64,000 nucleotides of DNA from Nonomuraea montanisoli (lineage in GTDB: Bacteria; Actinomycetota; Actinomycetes; Streptosporangiales; Streptosporangiaceae), in assembly GCF_013363975.1 (NCBI RefSeq), contig NZ_JABWGN010000017.1, positions 62,001 through 126,000 of the forward strand, written 5' to 3'. The notes beneath the pieces are model-generated. The model was not told the origin of the DNA and ran no database searches. It was given only the letters and a program-made list of their open reading frames with translations. Shown here piece after piece: positions 31,659-41,678 of this stretch (position 1 is the first letter of the stretch; each line of letters begins with the position of its first letter). The translations under genes were made by a program, and so were the position numbers.

Positions 31659-33074
31659 ATGACCAACACCCCCCAGAACATCACCCGGCGCCAGCTCCTC
31701 CGGGGCGCCGCGCTGGTCCCCGTGGCCGGCGCGCTCGCCGCCTGCGCCACGCCGGCGTCCAAGGCGCCGGCCTCGTCCTCGGCCGCGCCGGTGGCCACCA
31801 GCGCCGCCAACCCCTTCGGCGTCGCGGCCGACAAGCCGCTGGAGGTCTGGATCTTCGACGGCGGCTTCGGCACCGCCTACGCCAAGGACATCCACCAGCC
31901 GCTGTTCAAAGCCAAGTACCCCAAGGCGCAGATCAAGATCGAGTCCACCAAGGAGATCACCAAGGTCCTGCAGCCGCGCTTCGCCGGCGGCAACCCGCCG
32001 GACGTCATCGACAACTCCGGCGCCAACGCCATGGACTTCGGCGCGCTCGCCCAGGACGGCCAGCTCCAGGACCTCGCCCCGCTGCTCGACGCGCCGAGCT
32101 GGGACGACCCCAACGTCAAGGTGCGCGACCTGCTCGACCCGGCCGTCGTCGAGATCGGCACCTACGACGGCAAGTTCGCGGTGCTCGGGTACGTCAACTA
32201 CATCTTCGGCGTCTGGTACTCGCAGAAGGTCTTCCGCGACAACGGCTGGCAGGTGCCGAAGACCTGGGACGAGTTCCTCAAGCTCTGCGAGACGATCAAG
32301 AAGTCCGGCAAGATGGCGCCCTTCACCTACGCCGGCAAGTTCCCGCAGTACCTGTACGAGCCGCTGCTGACCATGGCCGCGAAGATCGGCGGGCCGGAGG
32401 TGCTCGTCAACATCGACAACCTGGAGGACGGCGCCTGGACCGCCGAGCCGATGAAGCAGTCGGCCGCCGCCTGGGCCGAGATCGGCGCGAAGTACCTCAT
32501 GGAGGGCACCGCCGGCCTCGACCACGTCCAGACCCAGACCGCGCAGAACAAGTACAAGGTGGCCATGCTGCCCGCCGGGTCGTGGCTGGAGAACGAGCAG
32601 AAGACCACCACGCCCGCCGACTTCGAGTACGGCATGTTCCCGCTGCCCGACTTCACCGGCTCCGACAAGATGCCGTACGGCACCCTGCACACCTCGCCCG
32701 GCGAGAACTTCATCGTCCCGGCCAAGGGCGCCAACCCCCAGGCCGGCATGGAGTACCTGCGCGCCATGCTGTCGAAGAAGGCGGCCGGCGACTTCAGCGA
32801 GCTCGTCCGCACCGTCTCGGTCGTCAAGGGCGCGGGCGAGGGCCGGCAGCTGTCCCCGGGCGCGGCCAGCGCGTCCAAGGCCGTCACCGCCGCGGGCGCC
32901 AACACCGTCACCTACCGCTGGCAGACCTGGTACGGCCAGCTCAAGGACGAGGCCATCGCCGCCACCGGCGAGCTGATGACCGGCGGCCTCACCCCTGACA
33001 AGTACCTGGAGCGGCTGCAGAAGAAGGCCGACGAGATCAAGGGCGACTCCTCGATCAAGAAGTTCAAGCGCTGA
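31659..33074 (+). CDS. ngcE: ABC transporter substrate-binding lipoprotein, NgcE-like
   Basis: A 471-residue family 1-type extracellular sugar-binding protein. The signal region has RRQLLRGAAL (twin-arginine-like) and a lipobox LAACAT with a lipidated cysteine at about residue 28. The mature part shows PLEVWIFDGGFG and RFAGGNPPDVIDNSGANAMDFGAL, which resemble the N-acetylglucosamine/diacetylchitobiose-binding protein NgcE of Streptomyces. ATG follows AGGAGA. Stop overlaps the ATG of the first permease. Confidence 0.78.
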   Translation: MTNTPQNITRRQLLRGAALVPVAGALAACATPASKAPASSSAAPVATSAANPFGVAADKPLEVWIFDGGFGTAYAKDIHQPLFKAKYPKAQIKIESTKEITKVLQPRFAGGNPPDVIDNSGANAMDFGALAQDGQLQDLAPLLDAPSWDDPNVKVRDLLDPAVVEIGTYDGKFAVLGYVNYIFGVWYSQKVFRDNGWQVPKTWDEFLKLCETIKKSGKMAPFTYAGKFPQYLYEPLLTMAAKIGGPEVLVNIDNLEDGAWTAEPMKQSAAAWAEIGAKYLMEGTAGLDHVQTQTAQNKYKVAMLPAGSWLENEQKTTTPADFEYGMFPLPDFTGSDKMPYGTLHTSPGENFIVPAKGANPQAGMEYLRAMLSKKAAGDFSELVRTVSVVKGAGEGRQLSPGAASASKAVTAAGANTVTYRWQTWYGQLKDEAIAATGELMTGGLTPDKYLERLQKKADEIKGDSSIKKFKR

Positions 33075-33988
33075 TGCTGTTCCAGCGCTACCGCCGCGGG
33101 CTGTTCATCACCGCCTTCCTCGCGGCCCCGGTGACGCTCTACCTGGTGTACGTCATCTCCCCGTACATCCAGGCGTTCTACATCGCGACGACCGACTGGC
33201 GCGGTGTGAGCGCCACGCCGAGCTTCATCGGGTTCGAGAACTTCACGAGGCTGTTCTCCGACGGGATCTTCTGGAAGGCGGTGCGGCACAACGCGGCGCT
33301 GCTCGTGCTGCTGCCGCTGCTGACGATCGTCATCGCGCTGTTCTTCGCCTTCCTGCTCAACGTGGGCGGCGGCAGCGGCGGCCGGGAAGGCGTCAGGGGC
33401 TCCAAGCTCTACCGGGTGATCTTCTTCTTCCCGCAGGTGCTGGCCGTCGCGGTGGTCGCGGTGCTGTTCCAGCAGGTGTTCCGGCCCGACGGCAGCGGCA
33501 TGCTCAACGGGCCGCTCATGGCGCTCGGGATCGAGCCGATCGGGTTCCTGTCGAACCCGGGCGTCGCCTTCTGGTCGGTCCTCGGCGTCATGGTCTGGCA
33601 GGCCGTCGGGTTCTACGTGGTGCTCTTCTCCGCCGGCCTCGCCTCGATCCCGCGCGACATGTTCGAGGCGGCGCAGATCGACGGGGCCGGGCGGGGGAGC
33701 CTGTTCTTCCGCATCACGCTGCCGCTGCTGTGGGACACCGTGCAGGTGGCGTGGGTGTACCTCGGCATCCTGGCGCTCGACGTGTTCGCGATCGTGTGGG
33801 TCATGACCGACCAGCACGGCGGCCCGGACTTCTCGACGACCGTCATGGCGGCCGAGATCTACCGCAACGCGTTCTCGTACTTCCGCTTCGGCTACGCCTC
33901 CGCGCTCGGCGTCGTGATGTTCTTCTTCACCGTCGGCTTCGCGATCATCTCGCTGCGCCTGTCGAGGCGCGAACGAATCGAGTACTGA
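33074..33988 (+). CDS. ngcF: ABC transporter permease, NgcF-like
   Basis: A 304-residue MalF-type inner membrane protein with six probable helices: FITAFLAAPVTLYLVYVI near the start, LLVLLPLLTIVIALFFAFLL, VLAVAVVAVLFQQVF, and the permease EAA loop EAAQIDGAGRGSLFFRITLPLL. It couples to the substrate-binding lipoprotein before it and to a partner permease after it. No ATPase gene is in the operon, so it probably uses a shared MsiK-type ATPase. Confidence 0.83.
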   Translation: MLFQRYRRGLFITAFLAAPVTLYLVYVISPYIQAFYIATTDWRGVSATPSFIGFENFTRLFSDGIFWKAVRHNAALLVLLPLLTIVIALFFAFLLNVGGGSGGREGVRGSKLYRVIFFFPQVLAVAVVAVLFQQVFRPDGSGMLNGPLMALGIEPIGFLSNPGVAFWSVLGVMVWQAVGFYVVLFSAGLASIPRDMFEAAQIDGAGRGSLFFRITLPLLWDTVQVAWVYLGILALDVFAIVWVMTDQHGGPDFSTTVMAAEIYRNAFSYFRFGYASALGVVMFFFTVGFAIISLRLSRRERIEY

Positions 33989-34908
33989 TGACGACGACCA
34001 TGACCTCGGGGACGGTCGCGACCTCGCGCGGGGAGGAGCGGCGCGAGCGCCGGCGGCGCCTCGGGCCGCTGGGCGTGCTGTCGCACATGGCGCTGCTGGT
34101 GTGGACCGTGCTCGTCGTGGTGCCGATCCTGTGGACGTTCCTCGCCTCGGTCAAGAGCGAGGACGAGATCTTCGGCGACGCCTGGTCGCTGCCGGAGACC
34201 CTGCACTGGGACAACTTCGCCCGGGCCTGGGAGCAGGCGCACATCGGGCAGTACACGCTCAACAGCGTCATCGTGGTGTCGTTCAGCACCCTCGGTACCA
34301 TGCTGGTCGGCTCCATGGCCGCGTACGTGCTGGCCCGCTATCCGTTCCGTGGGAACCGGGCCTTCTACCTGCTGTTCGTCTCCGGTCTGGCCCTCCCCGT
34401 CTACCTGGCGCTGAGCCCGCTGTTCTTCGTGGTGCAGAACATGGGCAACGTGCCGGTGCTCGGGCCGTTCATCGGGCTCAACACCCACGCCGGGCTGATC
34501 CTCGTCTACATCGCGCACTCGATGCCGTTCACCGTGTTCTTCCTGGCGGCCTTCTTCCGCACCCTGCCCACGGCGGTCGGCGAGGCGGCCATGGTGGACG
34601 GCGCCTCGCACACGCGCGTGTTCTTCCAGATCATGCTGCCGATGGCCCGGCCCGGCATCGTGAGCGTCACCATCTTCAACGTGCTCGGCCAGTGGAACCA
34701 GTACCAGCTCCCGCTGGTGCTGCTCCAGGAGCGCGACAAGTGGGTGCTCACCCAGGGCATCGCCGACATCTCCACCGCCGCCGGCTACGACCAGGACTGG
34801 TCGGCGCTGTTCGCCGCCCTGACCCTGGCCATCCTGCCCATGCTGGTCGTCTACACGATCTTCCAGCGGCAGATCCAGGCCGGACTGACCGCCGGGGCGC
34901 TGAAGTGA
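33988..34908 (+). CDS. ngcG: ABC transporter permease, NgcG-like
   Basis: A 306-residue MalG-type permease. ATG at 33988 overlaps the previous stop (TGATG). A basic N-terminus (RGEERRERRRRLG) precedes six helices, including ALLVWTVLVVVPILWTFL, AGLILVYIAHSMPFTVFFLAAF and FAALTLAILPMLVVYTIF, with the EAA loop EAAMVDGASHTRVFFQIMLPMA. Completes the transporter core. Confidence 0.83.
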   Translation: MTTTMTSGTVATSRGEERRERRRRLGPLGVLSHMALLVWTVLVVVPILWTFLASVKSEDEIFGDAWSLPETLHWDNFARAWEQAHIGQYTLNSVIVVSFSTLGTMLVGSMAAYVLARYPFRGNRAFYLLFVSGLALPVYLALSPLFFVVQNMGNVPVLGPFIGLNTHAGLILVYIAHSMPFTVFFLAAFFRTLPTAVGEAAMVDGASHTRVFFQIMLPMARPGIVSVTIFNVLGQWNQYQLPLVLLQERDKWVLTQGIADISTAAGYDQDWSALFAALTLAILPMLVVYTIFQRQIQAGLTAGALK

Positions 34909-34972
34909 CCGGGTGACGCGGACGGGCCCGGGGCCCTCGCACGGCGGGCCCGGCGGGCCTAGGCTGCGCAGT

Positions 34973-35818
34973 GTGATCGCCGACATCCGCGCGCTCCTGG
35001 CCCGCCATCTGCCCGGCCACGAGATCCACTCCATCGTCCGGCTCGGCGAGGGCCTGGACAACGTCGTGTACGAGATCGACGGCGAGCTGATCGTCCGCGG
35101 CGCGAGGGTCGCCGACGGCGACGAGACCCGGCGCGAGACCGCCCTGCTCGCCGCCGTGCGCGCCATCTCCCCGCTGCCGGTGCCCGAGGTGGTCTTCAGC
35201 GACCCGGAGGCCGCCGTCATCGCCTACCGCAAGCTGCCCGGCCGGCCGGTCAACCTGCACCCGCTGCCCGACCCGATGCGGCTGGCCGAGCCGCTGGGCG
35301 CGTTCCTCAGCGCCCTGCACGCCGCCCCCGCCGACGGGCTGCGCGAGCTGGCGCCGCCCGACCTCTACCCCGCGCCCACGCTGCTCCAGGACGCCGGCCA
35401 GAACTACCGCGACGTCGAGGAGCACGTGCCGGAGGAGCAGCGCCCGCTGGTCGAGGCGTTCCTGCGCGCCGCGGTGCCCGCCGACACCGCCGTGCTGCGG
35501 TTCTGCCACAACGACCTCGGCGCCGAGCACCTGCTGGCCGACCCGGAGACCGGCCTGCTGACGGGCGTCCTCGACTGGACCGACGCGGCGTTCACCGACC
35601 CGGCCCACGACTTCGCCCGCGTCTACCGCGACTTCGGCCCCGAGGTGTTCGAGGCCACCGCCGCGCACTACGACGGCGGCCTCGGCGAGGACGACCGGGC
35701 GCGGGTGCGCTTCTACGCCCGGTGCGCCCTCATCGAGGACCTGGCCTACGGCCTGAGCACGGGCCCCCGCCACTACGCGGACGCCGCCCTGGCCAACCTG
35801 GTCCGCACGTTCAGCTGA
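34973..35818 (+). CDS. Aminoglycoside-phosphotransferase-family (APH-fold) protein
   Basis: About 281 residues with the APH/choline kinase fold: FCHNDLGAEHLL (HNDLxxxxxL Brenner-type motif) and GVLDWTDAAFTDP (DWxD). GTG at 34973 is chosen because the -10 box TAGGCT at 34960-34965 would place transcription start on it (leaderless); GTG 34913 is an alternative. Proteins of this family phosphorylate antibiotics, homoserine, methylthioribose or small alcohols. The substrate is not clear. Its end overlaps the convergent metE gene by 8 bases. Confidence 0.78.
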   Translation: MIADIRALLARHLPGHEIHSIVRLGEGLDNVVYEIDGELIVRGARVADGDETRRETALLAAVRAISPLPVPEVVFSDPEAAVIAYRKLPGRPVNLHPLPDPMRLAEPLGAFLSALHAAPADGLRELAPPDLYPAPTLLQDAGQNYRDVEEHVPEEQRPLVEAFLRAAVPADTAVLRFCHNDLGAEHLLADPETGLLTGVLDWTDAAFTDPAHDFARVYRDFGPEVFEATAAHYDGGLGEDDRARVRFYARCALIEDLAYGLSTGPRHYADAALANLVRTFS

Positions 35819-37991
35819 GGGCCAGCTCCTCGCGCAGGCGGCGCGTGGCCGCCACCACGTTCGTCAGCGCCGCCTCGACCTGCTCGTACGTGCGCGTCTT
35901 CAGCCCGCAGTCCGGGTTCACCCAGAGCCGCCCGGCCGGCAGGGCCTTCAGCGCCTCACGCAGCAGCCGCTCGACCTCCTCGCCGCCCGGCACGCGCGGC
36001 GAGTGGATGTCGTACACCCCCGGCCCGAGCCCGCGCCCGAACCCGCCGACCGCCCCCAGGATCCGCCCGCCCGAGCGGGCCGACTCGACGGTGGTGACGT
36101 CGGCGTCCAGGCCGTCGATCGCGGCCAGGATCTGGTCGGCGTCCGAGTAGCACAGGTGCGTGTGGATCTGGGTGGCGGTGTCCGCGCCCGAGGTGGCCCG
36201 GCGGTACGCGGCGACGGACCACTCCAGGTAGTCGGCCTGCGCGGCGCGGCGCAGCGGCAGCAGCTCACGCAGCGCCGGCTCGTCCACCTGGATCACCGGC
36301 ACCCCGGCCGCCTCCAGGTCGGACACCTCCTCCCGGATCGCCTCCGCCACCTGGAACACCACGTCGCGCAGCGGGAGGTCGTCCCGGACGAACGACCAGG
36401 CGACGATCGTGACCGGCCCCGTGAGCATGCCCTTGACCGGGCGGTCCGTCAGCGACTGGGCGTGGCGGGCCCACCGCACGGTGATCGGCCCGGGCCGGGA
36501 GACGTCGCCGTGCAGGATCGGCGGGCGCGTGCAGCGGCTGCCGTACGACTGGACCCAGCCGTCGCGGGTGACCGCGAAGCCGTCCAGGTGCTCGGCGAAG
36601 TACTGCACCATGTCGTTGCGCTCCGGCTCGCCGTGGACGAGCACGTCGAGGCCGAGCCGCTCCTGGGCGCGGACGGCCCGCTCGATCTCCGCCTCCACCA
36701 GCCGGTCGTACTCCCGCTCGGGCAGCGTCCCGGCCGCCACGGCCGCGCGGGCGGCGCGCAGCTCGCCGGTCTGCGGGAACGAGCCGATCGTGGTGACGGG
36801 CAGCGGCGGCAGCCCCAGCCGCTCGGCCTGGGCGGCGGCGCGCACCGCGTACGGCGCCCGCTCACCGGCCGGGACGGGCGCGGCCAGAGGCACCGACGCC
36901 GCCGCCGGTTCCGGGCCGTCCCAGGACGAGCGCGCCAGCTCCACCACCTCGGCGACCTTCTGCTCGGCGAAGGCCAGCCGCGCCCGCAGCGCCGGGTCGA
37001 GGTCCGGCTCGGCCGCCACGTCGTACGGGACGTGCAGCAGCGAGCACGACGTGCCGACCACCACGTGCGCGGCGTGCGCGCGGACCGTCCGCAGCGCGTG
37101 CGCGGCCCGCTCCGGCTCGGTGCGCCACACGTCGCGCCCGGACACCACGCCCGCCACCACGGTCTTGCCCGCCAGCGCCGCGACCCCGTCCAGGCCGCCG
37201 CGCACCAGGTCCACGCCGATCGCCTCCACGGGCGTGGCGGCCAGCACCGGCAGCGCCTCGCCCAGGTCGCCGTAGGGTGCGGCGACGAGCAGGCCGGGCC
37301 GCTCGGCGGCGCCGCCGAGCCGCTCGTACGCCTCCCGGACCGCGGCGAGCTCGGCCGGCCCGAGGTCGGTCACCAGCGCGGGCTCGTCGAGCTGCGCCCA
37401 GGCGACGCCCTCGGCGGCCAGCTCCGCGAGCAGCCGCTCGTAGCAGGCCAGCACGTCGCCGAGCCGGTCCAGCGCCGCCGCGCCGCGCTCCGACAGCAGC
37501 AGGAACGTCACCGGTCCGAGCACCACGGGGCGGGTCTCCAGACCCAGCGCGCGCGCCTGCCGCACCTCGCCGAGGGGCTTGGCGGCGTCGAGGGCGAAGG
37601 CCGTGTCGGGCCCGACCTCGGGCACGATGTAGTGGTAGTTCGTGTCGAACCACTTGGTCATCCGCAGCGGCGCGAGGCCGTCGGTGCCGCGGGCCATGGC
37701 GAAGTAGGGGTCCTCGGCGTCCAGGTACCTCTTTGGCACCGCCCCCAGCATCACGGCCGTGTCCAGCACGTGGTCGTAGAGGGAGAAGGTGTTGGACGGC
37801 AGCGCCTCCAGCCCCAGCTCGGCGAGCCGGAGCCAGGTCCGCTCCCGCAGCTCGGCCCCGGCGCGGTCCAGTTCCTCGCGGGTCGAGCGGCCGTCCCAGT
37901 ACGCCTCCAGGGCGCGCTTCAGCTCCCGGCGCGGGCCGATCCGGGGATAGCCCAGCACGGTGGAGGCGGGGAAGGCGGGCGGCGTGGACAT
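35811..37991 (-). CDS. metE: Cobalamin-independent methionine synthase
   Basis: A 726-residue MetE with two TIM barrels. The C-terminal barrel has the zinc ligands in IHTHLCYSD (His, Cys) and NPDCGLKTR (Cys) and the sequence HGEPERNDMVQYFAEHLDGF, a MetE signature. It transfers the methyl group from 5-methyltetrahydropteroyltri-L-glutamate to homocysteine. No cobalamin riboswitch is seen in the 114 bases upstream. A LysR gene diverges from it. ATG at 37991. Confidence 0.93.
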   Translation of the reverse strand: MSTPPAFPASTVLGYPRIGPRRELKRALEAYWDGRSTREELDRAGAELRERTWLRLAELGLEALPSNTFSLYDHVLDTAVMLGAVPKRYLDAEDPYFAMARGTDGLAPLRMTKWFDTNYHYIVPEVGPDTAFALDAAKPLGEVRQARALGLETRPVVLGPVTFLLLSERGAAALDRLGDVLACYERLLAELAAEGVAWAQLDEPALVTDLGPAELAAVREAYERLGGAAERPGLLVAAPYGDLGEALPVLAATPVEAIGVDLVRGGLDGVAALAGKTVVAGVVSGRDVWRTEPERAAHALRTVRAHAAHVVVGTSCSLLHVPYDVAAEPDLDPALRARLAFAEQKVAEVVELARSSWDGPEPAAASVPLAAPVPAGERAPYAVRAAAQAERLGLPPLPVTTIGSFPQTGELRAARAAVAAGTLPEREYDRLVEAEIERAVRAQERLGLDVLVHGEPERNDMVQYFAEHLDGFAVTRDGWVQSYGSRCTRPPILHGDVSRPGPITVRWARHAQSLTDRPVKGMLTGPVTIVAWSFVRDDLPLRDVVFQVAEAIREEVSDLEAAGVPVIQVDEPALRELLPLRRAAQADYLEWSVAAYRRATSGADTATQIHTHLCYSDADQILAAIDGLDADVTTVESARSGGRILGAVGGFGRGLGPGVYDIHSPRVPGGEEVERLLREALKALPAGRLWVNPDCGLKTRTYEQVEAALTNVVAATRRLREELALS

Positions 37992-38105
37992 GCGTGCTCC
38001 CTGTGTGGTCGTGGCGCGATCGACGTGTGGCGTGGCGATCGGCGCGCGGCTTGATCAATGCCGGGAATCGTGCCCACTGCTCCGGGGTGGGTGCACCATG
38101 GATTC

Positions 38106-38954
38106 GTGACGCTTATGCTCCGGGAGATTCAGTGCTTCGCCCGCGTGGCGGACCGGCTCAGCTTCTCGCGGGCCGCCGCCGACCTCGGGATGTCGCAGCC
38201 CGCCATGAGTCAGGCGATCACCCGGCTGGAGCGGTCGTCCGGCCTCCGGCTCTTCGAGCGCAGCGCGCGGGCCGTCCGGCTCACGGCCGAGGGCAGGGCC
38301 CTGCTGCCGTACGCGGAGCAGGTGCTGGAGTCGGCGTCGGCCTTCTCCACGGAGGCTTCCCGGCTGGCCCGGCCGAGCATTCACCTGGCTTATCCACCGC
38401 TCGTCGGTTCGCTCGTCGCCCGGGTCGCCAGGAGGCTGGCCGCCCGCACCCCGCCTGTCGGCGTGGAGCTGCGCGTCGCCGACCGCGCCGAGGCGTCGGC
38501 CGCGCTGGCCCGGGGCGAGGTGTCGGCGGCGGTCCTCGTCGTCCCCGCGCCCGCGCCCCTGGTCACCGGGGCCCGCTTCCACGTGTCCGTGGACCATCTG
38601 GCCGTGCCCGCCGGGCACCCGCTCGCCGCCCGGCCCCGCGTCGAGCCGCGGGACCTGGCGGGCCGCACGGTGCTCGCGCCGGGCGGCCGGCCGTGGCCGG
38701 GGCTGCCGGGCCGCACCCGGGCGGCGCCCGGCGACGACTTCGCCGCGGCCCTCGACCTGGTCGCGGCCGGCGCGGGGCTGCTGCCGGCCCCGCAGCTCCT
38801 GGTGCGGGCCGTGCGCCGCGACGACGTGACGTTCGTCCCGCTGGCGGCCGGCGACCTGCGGATCACCTACGGGCTGGCCTGGTCGCGCGAGCGGGTCACG
38901 CCGGAGCTGATGGCGCTGGTGCAGGCGGTGCAGGACGCCCTGTGGACCCGCTGA
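38106..38954 (+). CDS. LysR-family regulator, divergent from metE
   Basis: About 282 residues: helix-turn-helix EIQCFARVADRLSFSRAAADLGMSQPAMSQAITRLERSSG and an effector domain that is short in conserved motifs. Start GTG at 38106 (ATG 38115 also possible). In the shared 114-base intergenic region TTGATCAA (38052-38059) may be a LysR site. A MetR-like role for metE is possible from the position but the DNA-binding specificity is unproven. Confidence 0.8.
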   Translation: MTLMLREIQCFARVADRLSFSRAAADLGMSQPAMSQAITRLERSSGLRLFERSARAVRLTAEGRALLPYAEQVLESASAFSTEASRLARPSIHLAYPPLVGSLVARVARRLAARTPPVGVELRVADRAEASAALARGEVSAAVLVVPAPAPLVTGARFHVSVDHLAVPAGHPLAARPRVEPRDLAGRTVLAPGGRPWPGLPGRTRAAPGDDFAAALDLVAAGAGLLPAPQLLVRAVRRDDVTFVPLAAGDLRITYGLAWSRERVTPELMALVQAVQDALWTR

Positions 38955-38994
38955 CCCCTTCGCGGCCCCCGGCGCACCCCGCGAGACGCCGGGG

Positions 38995-39699
38995 TCAGGC
39001 CACGGGCAGGTTCTTCAGCGCCTCGCGGCGGCTGAGCCCGCTGATGCCCTTGGCCCGCACGTAGCGCACGACCTCGTCCGGGTTGGTCTTGGCGTACTCG
39101 CGCAGCGCCCACCCGATCGCCTTGCGGGCGAAGAAGTCGTTGTCGGACAGGCTGGGCTCGATGCAGGCGTAGAGCAGGGCGGTGTCGGTGCGCTGCCTGA
39201 ACCGGTTCTGGCACAGGATGGCCGTGCGCCGCTTCCACAGGTCGCCGTCGTGCGCCCACTCCAGCAGCAGGGGCCGCATCACGTCGGGGAAGGCGGCCAG
39301 CAGCCCGCCGACGCGGTGCGTGGCCAGCTCGTCCACGTAGTCCCACCAGGCGCCGCTGACGATCATCTCCTCGTACATCGGCAGCGTGTAGAGCGTCTGG
39401 AACGCACGGTAGTGCGCGTAACCGGTCAGCTCGACGGCCGCGTAGCGCTCCTCGCGGTACTCGGCCTCGCGCCACAGCGCGAGCACGGCCTGCCGCCACT
39501 CGGGCGCGGTGGCGATGCGGTGGCCCGCGAAGACCCGCTTGAGCGCGGCCCGGCGCGGCGCCGCCTGGACGCCCAGGAAGGGCATCGAGGACTTCATGTA
39601 CGCCTGCATGAGCGGGGCCTTGGCGGGCTCGGCCGCCGCGCGCAGGGCCGCGCGCACCGCGTCGCGCACGGCCGCGGGTGCCGCCTCGGGCGCGCTCAT
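38995..39699 (-). CDS. AlkD-like DNA alkylation repair protein
   Basis: A 234-residue HEAT-like protein: LMQAYMKSSMPFLGVQAAPRRAALKRVF, YREERYAAVELTGYAH and DLWKRRTAILCQNRFR match the DNA alkylation repair (AlkD) family, which releases bulky N3 and N7 alkylated bases. The ATG overlaps the stop of the KstR2-like gene (ATGA), so the two are cotranscribed. The reason for pairing a repair enzyme with a steroid-catabolism regulator is unknown. Confidence 0.82.
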   Translation of the reverse strand: MSAPEAAPAAVRDAVRAALRAAAEPAKAPLMQAYMKSSMPFLGVQAAPRRAALKRVFAGHRIATAPEWRQAVLALWREAEYREERYAAVELTGYAHYRAFQTLYTLPMYEEMIVSGAWWDYVDELATHRVGGLLAAFPDVMRPLLLEWAHDGDLWKRRTAILCQNRFRQRTDTALLYACIEPSLSDNDFFARKAIGWALREYAKTNPDEVVRYVRAKGISGLSRREALKNLPVA

Positions 39700-40376
39700 C
39701 CCTTCTGGGTGGTGCGCTCGCCGGTGGCCACGCCGTCGAAGAGCACCGTGATGTAGTGCTCGGCCAGGCCGGTCGTGTTGAGCCGGCCGCCGGGCCGGAA
39801 CCAGCGCACGGCCACCCAGATGGTGTCGCGGATCATGCGGTAGGTGAGCTTGGGGTCGATGTCGGCCCGGAACTGCCCGGCCGTCTGACCGGCCTTGATC
39901 TGCGCCACCCACATCTGCTCGACCTCGTCCTCGGCCTTGACGAGGTAGTTGAACCGCTCGAACTGGCGCAGGTAGTTCCAGTCGTTCTGCATGACGGTGA
40001 TCGCGGCGCGGTGCGGCTCCAGCGTGCCGAAGCCGATGCGCACCATTTCCGACAGCACCGTGCGCGGGTCGGAACCGGACTCCAGGGCGGCGCGGTAGCG
40101 GGCGATGAGGTCGTCGAGGAAGGTGGACAGCACCTCGTCGACGATCGTCTCCTTGGAGTCGAAGTGGTGATAGAGACTTCCGGAGAGAATGCCCGCCTCT
40201 GTGGCGATCTCACGCACGGTCGTGGCCTGGAAGCCCTTGCGTGCGAAGATCTCCGCGGCGAGCTTGACCAGATGGTCGCGGCGCTCCGAGGCCGAACCCG
40301 AGGAACCCGCGCGCTGGCGCTTGGCGGGGGCGGCCGTGGTGGAGCCGGAGCTCTTACGCGTTGTCACGCTCTCCAT
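39696..40376 (-). CDS. kstR2: TetR-family repressor, KstR2-like
   Basis: About 226 residues. The DNA-binding part (RRDHLVKLAAEIFARKGFQATTVREIATEAGILSGSLYHHFDSKETIVDEVL) closely resembles mycobacterial KstR2 (Rv3557c), which represses HIP (steroid ring C/D) catabolism. The start ATG 40376 is preferred over 40445 because it lies clear of the operators. The adjacent divergent thiolase is FadA6-like, the neighbour of kstR2 in Mycobacterium. A perfect KstR2 operator (40441-40454) and a weaker one (40391-40402) lie between them. Effector in mycobacteria is HIP-CoA; here inferred. Confidence 0.85.
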   Translation of the reverse strand: MESVTTRKSSGSTTAAPAKRQRAGSSGSASERRDHLVKLAAEIFARKGFQATTVREIATEAGILSGSLYHHFDSKETIVDEVLSTFLDDLIARYRAALESGSDPRTVLSEMVRIGFGTLEPHRAAITVMQNDWNYLRQFERFNYLVKAEDEVEQMWVAQIKAGQTAGQFRADIDPKLTYRMIRDTIWVAVRWFRPGGRLNTTGLAEHYITVLFDGVATGERTTQKG

Positions 40377-40390
40377 TATGAGCCCTGGGG

Positions 40391-40454
40391 CAATCGCTTG
40401 TTCACGGAAGTGTGCCTGCTCATCCGCCATTCTCGATGTGACCAAGCGCTTGCT
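40391..40454. promoter_or_regulatory. kstR2-fadA6 intergenic operators
   Basis: ACCAAGCGCTTGCT at 40441-40454 matches AnCAAGnnCTTGnT exactly, the published KstR2 consensus. A degenerate second copy (GCAATCGCTTGTTC) is at 40390-40403. A possible TACCAT -10 box begins at 40454 and would give a leaderless fadA6 mRNA starting near the ATG at 40466. Confidence 0.8.
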
Positions 40455-40462
40455 ACCATACG

Positions 40463-41617
<1,155 letters not shown>

Positions 41618-41647
41618 CGGCTCCCACGGCCGAAAATGCCACTAGCA

Positions 41648-41666
41648 AATAGGAAACTTTCCTATT
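41648..41666. promoter_or_regulatory. Palindromic operator upstream of the GH3 gene
   Basis: AATAGGAAA and TTTCCTATT with one central base form a perfect 19-base palindrome, AT-rich against its surroundings. It lies just before a TAGATT -10 box (41666-41671). Sites of the AGGAAA/TTTCCT type are used by ROK-family sugar repressors in actinomycetes, so a ROK regulator encoded elsewhere may control the gene. Confidence 0.65.
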
Positions 41667-41678
41667 AGATTGCGAGGC

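Noticed and set aside
37992..38105. Cobalamin riboswitch upstream of metE
   Set aside because: The spacer is only 114 bases, shared with a divergent gene, and no B12-box sequence is seen.
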